From JBBSQE01 sp038258095 (GTDB lineage: Bacteria; Actinomycetota; Thermoleophilia; Solirubrobacterales; 70-9): a stretch of 39,552 nt of DNA. The notes beneath the pieces are model-generated. The model searched no databases. It saw only the letters and a list, made by a program, of their open reading frames with translations, and was not told the origin of the DNA. Position numbers and translations under genes: made by a program. Positions 6,812-15,119 of this stretch are shown here, piece after piece (the first letter of the stretch is position 1; each line of letters opens with the position of its first letter). The stretch covers positions 1-39,552 of the forward strand of contig JBBSQE010000006.1 of the NCBI GenBank assembly GCA_038258095.1, read 5' to 3'.

Positions 6812-9028
6812 ATGACCGGCTCACATGGCGCGCTGCGGCGCGCGGGACTATGCGGTGCTCTGGCGCTGGTGGCGCTGCTCTGGTTCGCGGGCGACGCCCA
6901 TGCGGCGCGCTACGCGATCGCGCAATGCGGGTGGCACATCGGCAGGGACGCGGAATGGAGCGACACATCGGGCGACAAGTTCCGGCAGGACGCCTACTGC
7001 GTGACCCCGGACGGCCAGGACCCCTTCGACGGCGTCCACATGAAGAGCATCACGCGGGATGCGGCCGCGGGGGTTGCCGGCACTCGGCTGGCGCGCTGGC
7101 GCTGGGAAGCTCCGCCCGGAACCGGGATCACCGCCGTCCGTGGGACCTGGTGGCACGCTCTCCACGACGGGCTCGAGCACCGGCTCGGCGCACCCGATGG
7201 CTCTGGCGGATTCGATGTCGTCAGGGCTGCCGACGCGACGGACACCACTCCGACCCAGTTCTCGGCCGGGTTCTCCCCGCCGCGGAACGCCTTCGAGTCA
7301 CGTCTCCTCTGCGCCCGGGGAACCGAGAGGGCCTGCCTCTTCGACAGCCCCTCCTTCAGCTCGGTCCGGGCTCTGACGATCACGCTCGAGGACGGGTTCA
7401 CGCCGGTCGCCGCGATGGCCGGTCAGATTCTCGATCCGGGCTGGCGCCGCGGAACGCAGACCCTCAACTTCGGGGCGGCCGATGTCGGGTCCGGGGTGCG
7501 CTACACGCAGAACTTCGTCGACGGGTCGATCGTCGGCACGACCGACTATCCGTGTGGTCAGGTGACGATCGGGGGCGAGGTGCGCGGCACGCGGATGATG
7601 CCCTGCGGCGGCGGCGGGCTCGGCGTCCAGTCGATCGCCACCGGTCAATTCAGCGACGGCCCGCACACGCTGCGGACGTGCGTCACCGACTTCGCCGGGA
7701 ACGTCGGCTGCTCTGATCCTCGGCCGCTGCTGGTCGACAACACGGCTCCAGCGGCGCCGCGGGGCCTCGCAGTCGGCGGTGGCGACTCCTGGCACCCCAC
7801 CAATGGGTTCGACCTCTCCTGGACGAACCCGGGCCAGGGCGCAGCGTCACTGATCGCGGGCGCTTCCTACCGGATCACGAGCTTCGACGGCTACGACTCG
7901 GGGGTGACCTACGTCGCCGGTGACGGCATCACGAGCCTCGGCGGATTGACGGTCCCGCGTGCCGGTGCCTATGCCGTGCAGATTTGGCTCCGCGACGCCG
8001 CGGGCAACGAAGACGCGGGAAACAGCGCGCTCGGGATCCTCCGCTTCGACGACGTGGCCCCGACGGTCGCCTTTCGCTCCGAGCGTGAGGTCGGGCGGCC
8101 GGAGAACGTCCGTGCGCAGGTCGCGGACGCCCCATCCGGGGTGGCGGCGGGCAGCATTGAGTTCCGGCGCATCGGCGAGCAGCCGTGGCGGTCTCTCGAC
8201 ACCGCCGTGGTGCGGGCCCAGGACGGTGGCGGGCTCGACCTGCTCGCTCACTTCCGCTCGGACGCGGTCACGCCGGGGACGTATGAGTTCCGCGCCGAGG
8301 TCGCGGATGCCGCCGGGAACACCGCGGCGACGACGCTCAGGAGCGATGGGACCCGGATGAGCCTGCGCGCGCCTCTGAAGCCGCAGACCCGCCTGGTCGC
8401 GAGGCTGCGGATCGCGAAGCGACGCGGCGAGCACCTGACGGCACGCTTCGGCACGCGGGCGGGTGTCGACGGCCGGCTGGTCGACGCGGACGGACGCGGC
8501 CTCGCGGGCGAGCGCCTCTCGGTCGTCGTCCGCCCCGCTCGGGGAGCCTTCGCCAAGCCGGCGGTCAGGGCGGTCCGGACGGGCCCGCGCGGCGGCTTTC
8601 ACCTTGCGCTTGCGGCGGGAACGTCGCGGCGCATCAACGTGCGGTTCGCCGGGAGCGAGGCGCTGAGCGCCGCGCCGACCCAGTCGCTCGCGCTGCGGGT
8701 CCGGGGCGGCGTCAAGCTGAGGGCGGCGCCGACCGACCTCCGCAACGGTCAGACGGTCCGGCTGAGCGGCGGGGTCATGACTCGAGGCGCGCCGATCCCC
8801 CGCCGCGGCAAGCTGATCGCGATCGAATACCTCGAGTCCCAGGGCCGTCACTGGCGCCCGGTCCTCGTGACCCGGACCGACCGCTCCGGCCACTTCCGAA
8901 CCCGCTACCGCTTCCACTACATCAGCGGCACGGCCCGGATCCGCCTTCGCGCCACGGCGCTTCCGGAGGACGGCTGGCCCTACGCGAGCGGCTACGCGAG
9001 ACCGGTGACGGTGCGGGTGAGGGGGTAG
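6812..9028 (+). CDS. Large secreted beta-sandwich surface protein (unknown function)
   Basis: 738 aa. ATG 6812 is chosen because GAGGAGGGG precedes it at proper spacing and a signal peptide follows (LCGALALVALLWFAGDAHA, cleavage after AHA); the frame is open further upstream but overlaps mrp antisense. The mature N-terminal half has an unrecognised domain with paired cysteines (IAQCGW, DAYCV, LLCARGTERACL, YPCGQ, MPCGG). Two Ig/Fn3-like segments follow, marked by DNTAPAAPRGL and DDVAPTVAF with RDAAGNEDAGN and VADAAGNTAA, typical of bacterial surface Ig-like repeats. The C-terminal ~200 residues are basic and beta-rich (GTRAGVDGRLVDADGRGLAG), like carboxypeptidase-regulatory or Big-type folds. 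No sortase motif is seen. It is probably an envelope protein; the ligand is unknown. Confidence 0.75.
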   Translation: MTGSHGALRRAGLCGALALVALLWFAGDAHAARYAIAQCGWHIGRDAEWSDTSGDKFRQDAYCVTPDGQDPFDGVHMKSITRDAAAGVAGTRLARWRWEAPPGTGITAVRGTWWHALHDGLEHRLGAPDGSGGFDVVRAADATDTTPTQFSAGFSPPRNAFESRLLCARGTERACLFDSPSFSSVRALTITLEDGFTPVAAMAGQILDPGWRRGTQTLNFGAADVGSGVRYTQNFVDGSIVGTTDYPCGQVTIGGEVRGTRMMPCGGGGLGVQSIATGQFSDGPHTLRTCVTDFAGNVGCSDPRPLLVDNTAPAAPRGLAVGGGDSWHPTNGFDLSWTNPGQGAASLIAGASYRITSFDGYDSGVTYVAGDGITSLGGLTVPRAGAYAVQIWLRDAAGNEDAGNSALGILRFDDVAPTVAFRSEREVGRPENVRAQVADAPSGVAAGSIEFRRIGEQPWRSLDTAVVRAQDGGGLDLLAHFRSDAVTPGTYEFRAEVADAAGNTAATTLRSDGTRMSLRAPLKPQTRLVARLRIAKRRGEHLTARFGTRAGVDGRLVDADGRGLAGERLSVVVRPARGAFAKPAVRAVRTGPRGGFHLALAAGTSRRINVRFAGSEALSAAPTQSLALRVRGGVKLRAAPTDLRNGQTVRLSGGVMTRGAPIPRRGKLIAIEYLESQGRHWRPVLVTRTDRSGHFRTRYRFHYISGTARIRLRATALPEDGWPYASGYARPVTVRVRG

Positions 9029-9105
9029 GCGGGCGGCCGGTGTCGCATGGTCGCTCGGCCCGGGGCTCTTGTCCGTTCCGGATGAGAGAAACCGCCGCCA
9101 GTGCC

Positions 9106-9111
9106 TATCCT
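9106..9111 (+). promoter_or_regulatory. -10 element (TATCCT), leaderless promoter
   Basis: TATCCT is followed by exactly 7 nt and then ATG 9119, the geometry of an actinobacterial leaderless transcript. It favours ATG 9119 over the GTG at 9101. Confidence 0.5.
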
Positions 9112-9118
9112 CCCATTC

Positions 9119-9577
9119 ATGGAGTCGGCTCTATATCTGCACCTCCTCGGCGTTATCGTCCTCTTTTGCGGCGTGGCCGTGGCCGGCGTCGCCTTCGAGA
9201 CCGCGAGCCGCCGCGGCGTGCCGGCTGAGATCGCGCTCTTGCTGGGACTTGCGAGGATCGGAGTACTGCTCGTCGCGGCGGGCTCCACCCTCGTCCTCAT
9301 CGGCGGGATCTGGCTCGCCGGGATCGAGAAGGTGGACCTCGGAGACACCTGGCTTGCGGCATCCGTCGTGCTGTTCCTCGCCGCGCTCGGGGTGGGGGCG
9401 GTTGCCGGCCAGCGTCCCAAGCGCGCCCGGCTGCTCGCGGAGAAGTACGCGAAGGAAGGCACAGCAGCGAGCGGTGAGCTTCGAGCGCTGCTCAGGGACC
9501 CGGTCTCCCGGGTCGCGAACTACTCAGCCCTGATTCTCCTGCTCGCCGTGCTCGCGCTGATGGTGTTCAGGCCGTAG
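9119..9577 (+). CDS. DUF2269-like small integral membrane protein
   Basis: 152 aa with four predicted transmembrane helices: ALYLHLLGVIVLFCGVAVAG, GLARIGVLLVAAGSTLVLIG, TWLAASVVLFLAALGVGAVA and YSALILLLAVLALMVF. A charged cytoplasmic-type loop (RPKRARLLAEKYAKEG) precedes the last helix. Length and layout match the DUF2269 family of predicted membrane proteins, whose function is unknown. The start at ATG 9119 follows from the leaderless -10 at 9106-9111; GTG 9101 would add six residues. The gene is convergent with the second GH26-like gene. Confidence 0.75.
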   Translation: MESALYLHLLGVIVLFCGVAVAGVAFETASRRGVPAEIALLLGLARIGVLLVAAGSTLVLIGGIWLAGIEKVDLGDTWLAASVVLFLAALGVGAVAGQRPKRARLLAEKYAKEGTAASGELRALLRDPVSRVANYSALILLLAVLALMVFRP

Positions 9578-9616
9578 GGATCGCCGAGCGAGACGGCGAC
9601 AGGAGCCGAGAGGCAG

Positions 9617-10771
9617 CTACTTCGTGACCCCGCCCGTGCCCTTGTGCCGCTTCGGCGGGCGAGGTGCGAGGGGCGGGTAGCGCTTCGAGTTGAGGAAGCC
9701 GGAAAGGACGTGGGTGCTCGACGGGTAGTTCTGGATTCGGAACTCGTTCGAGCTGCCGAAGTCCTGGTAGTAGACGAGCATCCGCGCATGGTCGTTGCGC
9801 CTGACGAAGTGAAAGAGCCGGCGGACGAAGTCGGGCGAGTCGCCGCCCCAGAGCCCGAACTCGGTCAGCGCAAAGGGCTTGTCGTAACGCTTGGAGTAGC
9901 GGTTGTAGAAGCGGCCGAGGTCCTTCCAGAACGGGTACTTCGAGTAGAAGTCGGTGGCGACCCAGTCGACGTACTTCGGTCCGGGGAAGAAGTTCCCGGG
10001 CCGGTTGGCGGCCTTCTCCGGCGAGCCTGCTGGGAGCGGGCTCCAGACCACGGCGATCGGCGCCCGCGGCAGCCGTCGCGGCTCCCGGCCGCCGTGGCGC
10101 TTCATGATCGGGAGGCCGATGTTCTCCAGCCTCTTGTTGATCATCCGGCGGGGCCCGCCGCCATGGAGCAGGACGTACATCCGGCGGAACGCCCGGCGGT
10201 ACCACTTCGGCGCGTAGCGCTCCCCGCGGCTCGCCCCGGAGCAGTCGTAGGCGGCGTAGACGTTGAGGCAGCGGTTGGGCTCTCCGAGCGGGCGGATGTA
10301 GCCGATGATGTGGTGGGCGGCGAAGCTGCGGTTCAGGCGCAACAGGTAGTCGTCGGCCTTGCCGAGCGCTATGCCTCGCGGCGAGATCAGCTCATTCCCG
10401 TTCTCGTCGATCGTCGAGATGTGGAGCAGCGGTCGCGCCCTGATGGACTCCCATCTCGGCAGCGCCTTCGTGAGGCTGTTCCCGTAGGGGTGGTAGGTCT
10501 CGATGATCGCGGGGTGATGGCCGACCGACTTTGCGAACGAGCGAAAGCCGTTGTCGGATCCGGTGTCGGTGACGCCGAAGAAGTTCTTCCCCGGCGGCGG
10601 TAGGTAGGGACGCCAGCCGGCGGACGAGCTGGATGCAAGGAGGCAGGCGAGCAGCGCACAGGAGGACAGCGCCGCGAGCAGGCGTGCTGCTCTCCGCGAG
10701 CGGAGCGCCAAGCGCTTGCGTGTGCCATCGGGGAAGCCCAAAGTCTCCGCTGCGTGCACGAGCCTGCGCAC
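9617..10771 (-). CDS. Secreted GH26-like (clan GH-A) glycoside hydrolase, paralogue 2
   Basis: 384 aa. A basic n-region (RKRLALRSRRAARLL) and hydrophobic stretch (AALSSCALLACLLASSSSAG) form the signal peptide; ALLAC could serve as a lipobox, so lipoprotein anchoring is possible. The barrel motifs match those of the protein at 2203-3315: NFFGVTDTG, HPYGN, GYIRPLGEPNRCLN (candidate acid/base Glu164), YVDWVATDFYS and KPFALTEFG (candidate nucleophile Glu304). By eye the two are about half identical in the barrel, so they are paralogues from duplication. The substrate is unknown; GH26 enzymes act on beta-mannans and related glycans. It is divergent from the S15-type peptidase gene. Confidence 0.8.
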   Translation of the reverse strand: MRRLVHAAETLGFPDGTRKRLALRSRRAARLLAALSSCALLACLLASSSSAGWRPYLPPPGKNFFGVTDTGSDNGFRSFAKSVGHHPAIIETYHPYGNSLTKALPRWESIRARPLLHISTIDENGNELISPRGIALGKADDYLLRLNRSFAAHHIIGYIRPLGEPNRCLNVYAAYDCSGASRGERYAPKWYRRAFRRMYVLLHGGGPRRMINKRLENIGLPIMKRHGGREPRRLPRAPIAVVWSPLPAGSPEKAANRPGNFFPGPKYVDWVATDFYSKYPFWKDLGRFYNRYSKRYDKPFALTEFGLWGGDSPDFVRRLFHFVRRNDHARMLVYYQDFGSSNEFRIQNYPSSTHVLSGFLNSKRYPPLAPRPPKRHKGTGGVTK

Positions 10772-10846
10772 CAGCGGAACGGATCAGACTAGGGAAGCCG
10801 GATCGCCTTCTGCGCAAGTTCTCGATCATGGCGGGGACCGGGGGCG

Positions 10847-10852
10847 TAGGAT
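10847..10852 (+). promoter_or_regulatory. -10 element (TAGGAT), leaderless promoter
   Basis: TAGGAT, then 7 nt, then ATG 10860. Same leaderless geometry as at 9106, 13381 and 15107. Confidence 0.5.
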
Positions 10853-10859
10853 CGGAACG

Positions 10860-12857
10860 ATGCCGGGAGCTGTAATCGACAGGGGCCGTCGAACTTCACG
10901 CTCGTCGCTGTGGGCGGCGATCGCCGTGGGCGTGGTCGCCGCGGGACTTGCCGCCACCTCCGGCCTCCCCGGCGCCGTTGGCGAGGCCGCCGCCGCGCCG
11001 GCCGGCCCCCTCGGCCTCGGCGATTGCCGCACGGTCGAAGGCACCTACGAATGCTCGGGCCTGGTCACGACCTGGGACGGCGTGCCGCTCGACACGACCG
11101 TGACGCTCCCCCGCGAGGGTGCCCACGACCTGCCCCTCGTCGCCGAGATCCACGGCTTCGGCAACAGCAAGTTCGAGTACCTCGACCCTGCATCCACCGC
11201 CTACACGGACAACGCGTACGGCTGGGCCCACGCCGGCTACGCAGTCCTGACCTACACGGCCCGCGGGCAGTGGGGTTCCTGCGGGACCCCCGAATCCCGC
11301 CTCGCCAACCCGACCGCCTGCGCCCGCGGTTACCTCCACCTGGCCGACACCCGATACGAGGTGCGCGACACCCAGGAGCTGATCGGCCGCCTCGTGGACC
11401 AGGGCGTGGCCGATGCCCGGAAGATCGGGGTCACCGGCGATTCCTACGGCGGCGGCCAGTCATTCTCGCTCGCCGCTCTGTCGGACCGGAAGATGCTGCC
11501 GGACGGGCGTCTCGTTCCCTGGAAGAGCCCGGCCGGGACGCCCCTCCACCTCGCCGCGGCGGCCCCCGTGATCCCGTGGACGGACCTCGTGTACGCGATC
11601 TCTCCCAACGGGCACACGCTCACTTATGGAGTGACGCCGCCGAAGGTCGACACCTCGCCGGTCGGTCCGCCGAAGGCGTCGTTCGCCAGCGGGATTTATC
11701 TCGCGGCGCAGTTTGCGGTGGGCCCCGGCCAGCCGATCGACGAGCCGTTCACCCTGGGACGCCCGATGGGCTACATCGCTCCCGCGGGGGTCGACCCGGG
11801 ATCCGACGTCGCCAAGTGGCTCGCGCGGGCGCTCGCCGGGGAGCCCTACACGGACCCCGCTGCGCTCGACACCGTCGAGCAGTTGACCCGCTACCACTCG
11901 CCGTACTGGATAGGCGCCAGCACGCGCCCGCCGCCACTTTTCGTGGCCAGCGGCTTTACGGACGATCTCTTTCCCGTCGACGAGGCCGTCCGCTTTCTCA
12001 ATCGGACCGGCGTTCGCTACCCGCGGCTGCCCACATCGCTCCTGGTCGGGGACTTCGGCCATCAACGGGCGTCGAACAAGACGCCCGACCGCAACCGTCT
12101 CGTCAGGTCGATCCACCGCTGGTTCGATTTCTATCTCCGCGGCCGCGGGAAGAAGCCGCCGACCGGAGCGGTGGCCACGACCCAGACCTGTCCGCGCTCC
12201 TCGGCACCCGGTGGCCCCTTCCGTGCCCGGACGTTCGCCGGCCTCGCCCGCGGCGAGGTCCGGGGCGTCTTCAGCGCTGCCGCGACAGTCACGGCGACAG
12301 GCGGAGACACGGGTGTCGGAGTTGCAATCGACCCGGTGGCGGGAGGCGGCGACGCATGCGCGACCACAGCGTCGGAAACCGCCTCCGGCACAGCCAGCTA
12401 CAAGCTCCCGACGGTGGCGAAGCGCTCCTACACCCTTCTCGGGGCGCCGACGATCATCGCCCGCCTCGATGTCAGCGGCGGGCCCGGAGTCGCCCAGCTG
12501 GCCGGGCGCCTCTGGGACGTCGGCCCGGACGGTCGCCAGACGCTCGTGGCCAGGGGCTCCTACCGGCCGGTGTCGGGGCGGAACGTCTGGCAGCTCCACC
12601 CCGGCGCGTGGCGCTTCGGCCGGGGCCATACGCCGCGGCTCGAGTTGCTCGGCAGCGACGCCCCCTTCGGGCGCCCGTCGAACGGCAGCTTCACGGTCGA
12701 CGTCCGCCGCCTCCAGCTACGGCTGCCCGTCCACGAGCGTCCCGATTGCCGCACGATCCTCCGCAAGGCACGGTCACTCTTGCCGGCCGGTCAGCGGCTT
12801 GCGCCCGGCGCCGCGGCCCGGCCCAGCCGCCGGTGCGCCAAGGGCGGTTCGCGCTGA
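10860..12857 (+). CDS. Secreted CocE/NonD- or X-Pro dipeptidyl peptidase (S15)-type hydrolase
   Basis: 665 aa. The signal segment AAIAVGVVAAGLAATSGLPG lies at residues ~19-38 after a basic start. The alpha/beta-hydrolase core includes LPLVAEIHGFG (oxyanion region) and the nucleophile elbow GDSYGGG (Ser195). SGFTDDLFP supplies the Asp (368/369) and GDFGHQR the His (401), completing a Ser-Asp-His triad in the right order. The C-terminal ~200 residues (LLGAPTIIARLDVSGG, LWDVGPDGRQTLVARGSYR) are the jelly-roll domain found in S15/CocE proteins. The family includes X-Pro dipeptidyl peptidases and esterases; which activity applies here cannot be read from the sequence. ATG 10860 is chosen from the leaderless -10. 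The stop overlaps the start region of the next gene. Confidence 0.85.
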   Translation: MPGAVIDRGRRTSRSSLWAAIAVGVVAAGLAATSGLPGAVGEAAAAPAGPLGLGDCRTVEGTYECSGLVTTWDGVPLDTTVTLPREGAHDLPLVAEIHGFGNSKFEYLDPASTAYTDNAYGWAHAGYAVLTYTARGQWGSCGTPESRLANPTACARGYLHLADTRYEVRDTQELIGRLVDQGVADARKIGVTGDSYGGGQSFSLAALSDRKMLPDGRLVPWKSPAGTPLHLAAAAPVIPWTDLVYAISPNGHTLTYGVTPPKVDTSPVGPPKASFASGIYLAAQFAVGPGQPIDEPFTLGRPMGYIAPAGVDPGSDVAKWLARALAGEPYTDPAALDTVEQLTRYHSPYWIGASTRPPPLFVASGFTDDLFPVDEAVRFLNRTGVRYPRLPTSLLVGDFGHQRASNKTPDRNRLVRSIHRWFDFYLRGRGKKPPTGAVATTQTCPRSSAPGGPFRARTFAGLARGEVRGVFSAAATVTATGGDTGVGVAIDPVAGGGDACATTASETASGTASYKLPTVAKRSYTLLGAPTIIARLDVSGGPGVAQLAGRLWDVGPDGRQTLVARGSYRPVSGRNVWQLHPGAWRFGRGHTPRLELLGSDAPFGRPSNGSFTVDVRRLQLRLPVHERPDCRTILRKARSLLPAGQRLAPGAAARPSRRCAKGGSR

Positions 12858-13204
12858 GCGAGAGCCCGGAGCGGCCGGAGTCGCTGGAGCACGCCGGGGG
12901 GTTCGAGCAGCTCGTCGCCGACGCCATCGACGCCCTGCCTCAGAAGTTCATCGACGCTCTCGAGAAGGTTCCGGTGGTCATCTCGGACCTCGGCTCCGCC
13001 CACCGCGCCTACGGCATGTATTACGGGGACGGGATCGCCCGCGACAACTATCCGGACCGGATCGTCATCTACCAGGACACGCTCGAGCGGGATTTCGGCC
13101 ACGACCCCGAGCTGCTGCGGCGCCAGGTCGAGAGGACCCTGCGACATGAGCTCGGCCACCACCTCGGCTTCGGCGAGGACGGCGTGGCCGGCCTCGGCCT
13201 CTGA
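12833..13204 (+). CDS. Minimal MMP-like metallopeptidase (zincin, PF06262 type)
   Basis: 117-123 aa. The C-terminal HELGHHLGFGED is the HExxH...zincin motif of the small 'minimal MMP-like' family, and IVIYQDTLERDFG with RRQVERTLRHELG matches its usual layout. These are predicted soluble zinc proteases of unknown substrate. There is no ATG in a suitable place. GTG 12833 gives 123 aa with no SD. A CTG at 12854 would give the natural-looking start M-SESPERPES, sits 7-8 nt after AAGGGCGG, and overlaps the upstream TGA as CTGA, suggesting translational coupling with the S15-type gene. Which start is used is unresolved; the identity is firm. Confidence 0.82.
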   Translation: MRQGRFALSESPERPESLEHAGGFEQLVADAIDALPQKFIDALEKVPVVISDLGSAHRAYGMYYGDGIARDNYPDRIVIYQDTLERDFGHDPELLRRQVERTLRHELGHHLGFGEDGVAGLGL

Positions 13205-13266
13205 CGGCGCAGCCGACCTCGGCTCTGCTGACCCCGGCTCTGACGACGGCACCAGCTCCAGAGCGC

Positions 13267-13317
13267 ATCGAGTGGACAGTATGACTCAACATATGCGCAG
13301 TATCGGCCACTCGATGG
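13267..13317. repeat. 47-nt palindrome, copy 2 (arms extended to 10 bp)
   Basis: CATCGAGTGG (13267-13276) and CCACTCGATG (13308-13317) are perfect inverted repeats around a 31-nt spacer. The inner 8-bp arms and spacer length are identical to copy 1 at 1181-1227. The spacer also repeats CAGTAT at both ends. This copy is non-coding and lies between the metallopeptidase and cyclophilin genes, about 65 nt upstream of the cyclophilin -10. Confidence 0.6.
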
Positions 13318-13380
13318 AGGCTGGCCGGAGGGACAGAGCTCGTCTGCGGATCGGCAGAGGCTCTGATGTCACCGGGTCTT

Positions 13381-13386
13381 TACAGT
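13381..13386 (+). promoter_or_regulatory. -10 element (TACAGT), leaderless promoter
   Basis: TACAGT, then 7 nt, then ATG 13394 of the cyclophilin gene. Confidence 0.55.
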
Positions 13387-13393
13387 TCCGCCC

Positions 13394-13852
13394 ATGTCAC
13401 AGGCAACGCTTCACACAACGGCAGGGCCGATCACGGTCGAGCTCCACGACTCAGACGCGCCGAAGACGGTCGAGAACTTCCGCAAGCTCGCGGGCGATGG
13501 CTTCTACGACGACCTCGGTTTCCACCGGGTCATTCCCGACTTCATGATCCAGGGCGGGTGCCCGGAGGGCACCGGCACCGGCGGGCCCGGCTACACGTTC
13601 GAGGACGAGTTCAACCAGCACAGGGTCGAGCGCGGCGCGCTCGCGATGGCCAACTCCGGCCCCAACACCAACGGCTCGCAGTTCTTCATCGTCACGATCG
13701 ACGCCGCACCGTGGCTCGACGGCAAGCACACCGTCTTCGGGAAGGTCACCGACGGGATGGACGCCGTCGACGCGATCGAGGGCACCGAGACGGATGGCCG
13801 CGACAAGCCGGTCACGCCGCAGAAGATCGACAAGGTCGAGCTCGCCGAGTAG
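13394..13852 (+). CDS. Cyclophilin-type peptidyl-prolyl cis-trans isomerase
   Basis: 152 aa, a complete single-domain cytosolic cyclophilin with no signal peptide. The active-site block FHRVIPDFMIQGGCPEGTG, the turn GPGYTFEDEF, LAMANSGPNTNGSQFFI, and the late segment LDGKHTVFGKV are all present and in order. The enzyme accelerates proline isomerisation during protein folding. The leaderless -10 at 13381 and the absence of an SD support ATG 13394. It is convergent with the FMN dehydrogenase-like gene, with a shared hairpin at 13857-13883. Confidence 0.96.
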   Translation: MSQATLHTTAGPITVELHDSDAPKTVENFRKLAGDGFYDDLGFHRVIPDFMIQGGCPEGTGTGGPGYTFEDEFNQHRVERGALAMANSGPNTNGSQFFIVTIDAAPWLDGKHTVFGKVTDGMDAVDAIEGTETDGRDKPVTPQKIDKVELAE

Positions 13853-13856
13853 GGGT

Positions 13857-13883
13857 GTCGCGCGACGGTCCCGTAAGCGCGAC
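13857..13883. terminator. Bidirectional hairpin between convergent genes
   Basis: GTCGCGC (13857-13863) pairs perfectly with GCGCGAC (13877-13883). ACGG/CCGT inside can extend the stem. Confidence 0.55.
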
Positions 13884-13906
13884 CAGCGCGCGCCAACTCG
13901 GCGTCG

Positions 13907-15073
13907 CTAGGGCGCTCGGCGGACCAGATCGCCGGGCCCGATCGTCTCCAGCGACGTGTTCCCGCTGAGCGCCATCGTCAGGTCGAGCTCGGCGAGGATC
14001 ATCCGCAGCACGGTCTCGACGCCGGCCTGTCCTTCCAGCGCCAGGCCCCAGAGGTAGGGGCGGCCGAGGAGGACGGCATCGGCGCCGAGTGCGAGCGCCT
14101 TGAAGACGTCAGCGCCGCCGCGGATGCCGCTGTCGAGCATCAGCGCGAGGTCGTCCCCCGCAGCGTCGGCGATCGGAGGGAGGGCGTCGATCGCGGCGAT
14201 CGAGCCGTCGATCTGGCGGCCACCGGGGTTTGAGACGACGATGCCGTCGACGCCGCGCGCGACGGCCTCGCGGGCATCGTCGGGGTGGAGGATCCCCTTC
14301 AGCACGATCGGCAGGGAGGTCTGGCCGCGCAGCCACTCGAGCTGGTCCCAGGTCAGCGAGGGGTTCGGGTAGACGGCGAGGAAGTGGCCGAGCGCGGCCC
14401 CCATGTCCTCCTCGGGCGTCTTTTCCAGGGCCTCGCGGAACGCCGGATCCTGGAGGTAGTTCGCGTTACCGATGCCCTCGAGCATCGGCAGCCACGCCTG
14501 CTGGAGGTCGCGCGGCTTCCAGCCGGGGATGAAGGTGTCGATTGTGAGGACGATCGCGCTGTAGCCGGAGGCCTCCGCGCGGCCGACGAGGCTGGCGGCG
14601 ATCCCGTCGTCGGATGGCCAGTAGAGCTGGAACCAGCGCGGGCCCTCGCCGCTCGCCTCGGCGATCTCCTCCAGCCTGAGGGTTGACGCCGAGCTGGCGA
14701 TGAACGGCAGTCCGACCTCGGTTGCGGCGGCGGCGCTCGCGCGCTCGCCGTCGGGATGAACGATCGAGTGGACGCCGATCGGCGCGAGCATGACCGGCGC
14801 CGGCATCTGCGTCCCGAGGACCGTCGCCGACAGGTCACGGGCCGACACGTCGCGCAGCATCCGCGGGACGATCCGCCAGCGCCGGAAACCTTCGAGGTTC
14901 TCCCGCATCGTGTCCTCGGAGCCGGCGCCGGCGAACACATACGAACTACCGCGCTCGTCCATCGCATCGCGGGCGGCGGCCTCGAGCTCGGCGATCGAAA
15001 CCGGGATCGACGGCAGCTCGCCGCCGAGCCCGCGCGCGTAGATCTGCCGGTAGTAGTCGCCGAACTGCTCCAT
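13907..15073 (-). CDS. FMN-dependent 2-hydroxyacid dehydrogenase/lactate monooxygenase-like protein, catalytic His replaced by Pro
   Basis: 388 aa, full length for the FMN alpha-hydroxyacid oxidase family (lactate monooxygenase, glycolate oxidase, flavocytochrome b2). Family landmarks are PVMLAPIGVHSIVHPDGE, FQLYWPSDD, the lactate-monooxygenase-like TIDTFIPGWKPRDLQQAWLP, LPIVLKGILHPDDA (FMN lysine), and LDSGIRGGADVFKALALGADAVLLGRP (phosphate site). The active-site segment, normally SNHGGRQ or SNHAGRQ, reads SNPGGRQ: residue 283, codon CCC at 14225-14227, is Pro where the catalytic base His should be. The substrate-binding Arg is kept. It may have lost hydroxyacid oxidation or gained another FMN function. 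It is divergent from the GMC oxidoreductase gene across 46 nt. Confidence 0.88.
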   Translation of the reverse strand: MEQFGDYYRQIYARGLGGELPSIPVSIAELEAAARDAMDERGSSYVFAGAGSEDTMRENLEGFRRWRIVPRMLRDVSARDLSATVLGTQMPAPVMLAPIGVHSIVHPDGERASAAAATEVGLPFIASSASTLRLEEIAEASGEGPRWFQLYWPSDDGIAASLVGRAEASGYSAIVLTIDTFIPGWKPRDLQQAWLPMLEGIGNANYLQDPAFREALEKTPEEDMGAALGHFLAVYPNPSLTWDQLEWLRGQTSLPIVLKGILHPDDAREAVARGVDGIVVSNPGGRQIDGSIAAIDALPPIADAAGDDLALMLDSGIRGGADVFKALALGADAVLLGRPYLWGLALEGQAGVETVLRMILAELDLTMALSGNTSLETIGPGDLVRRAP

Positions 15074-15106
15074 CGCGAAAGCGAGGATAGGGGCACGACT
15101 CGCCGG

Positions 15107-15112
15107 TAAGCT
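15107..15112 (+). promoter_or_regulatory. -10 element (TAAGCT), leaderless promoter
   Basis: TAAGCT, then 7 nt, then GTG 15120 of the GMC oxidoreductase gene. Confidence 0.5.
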
Positions 15113-15119
15113 CGTCGCC

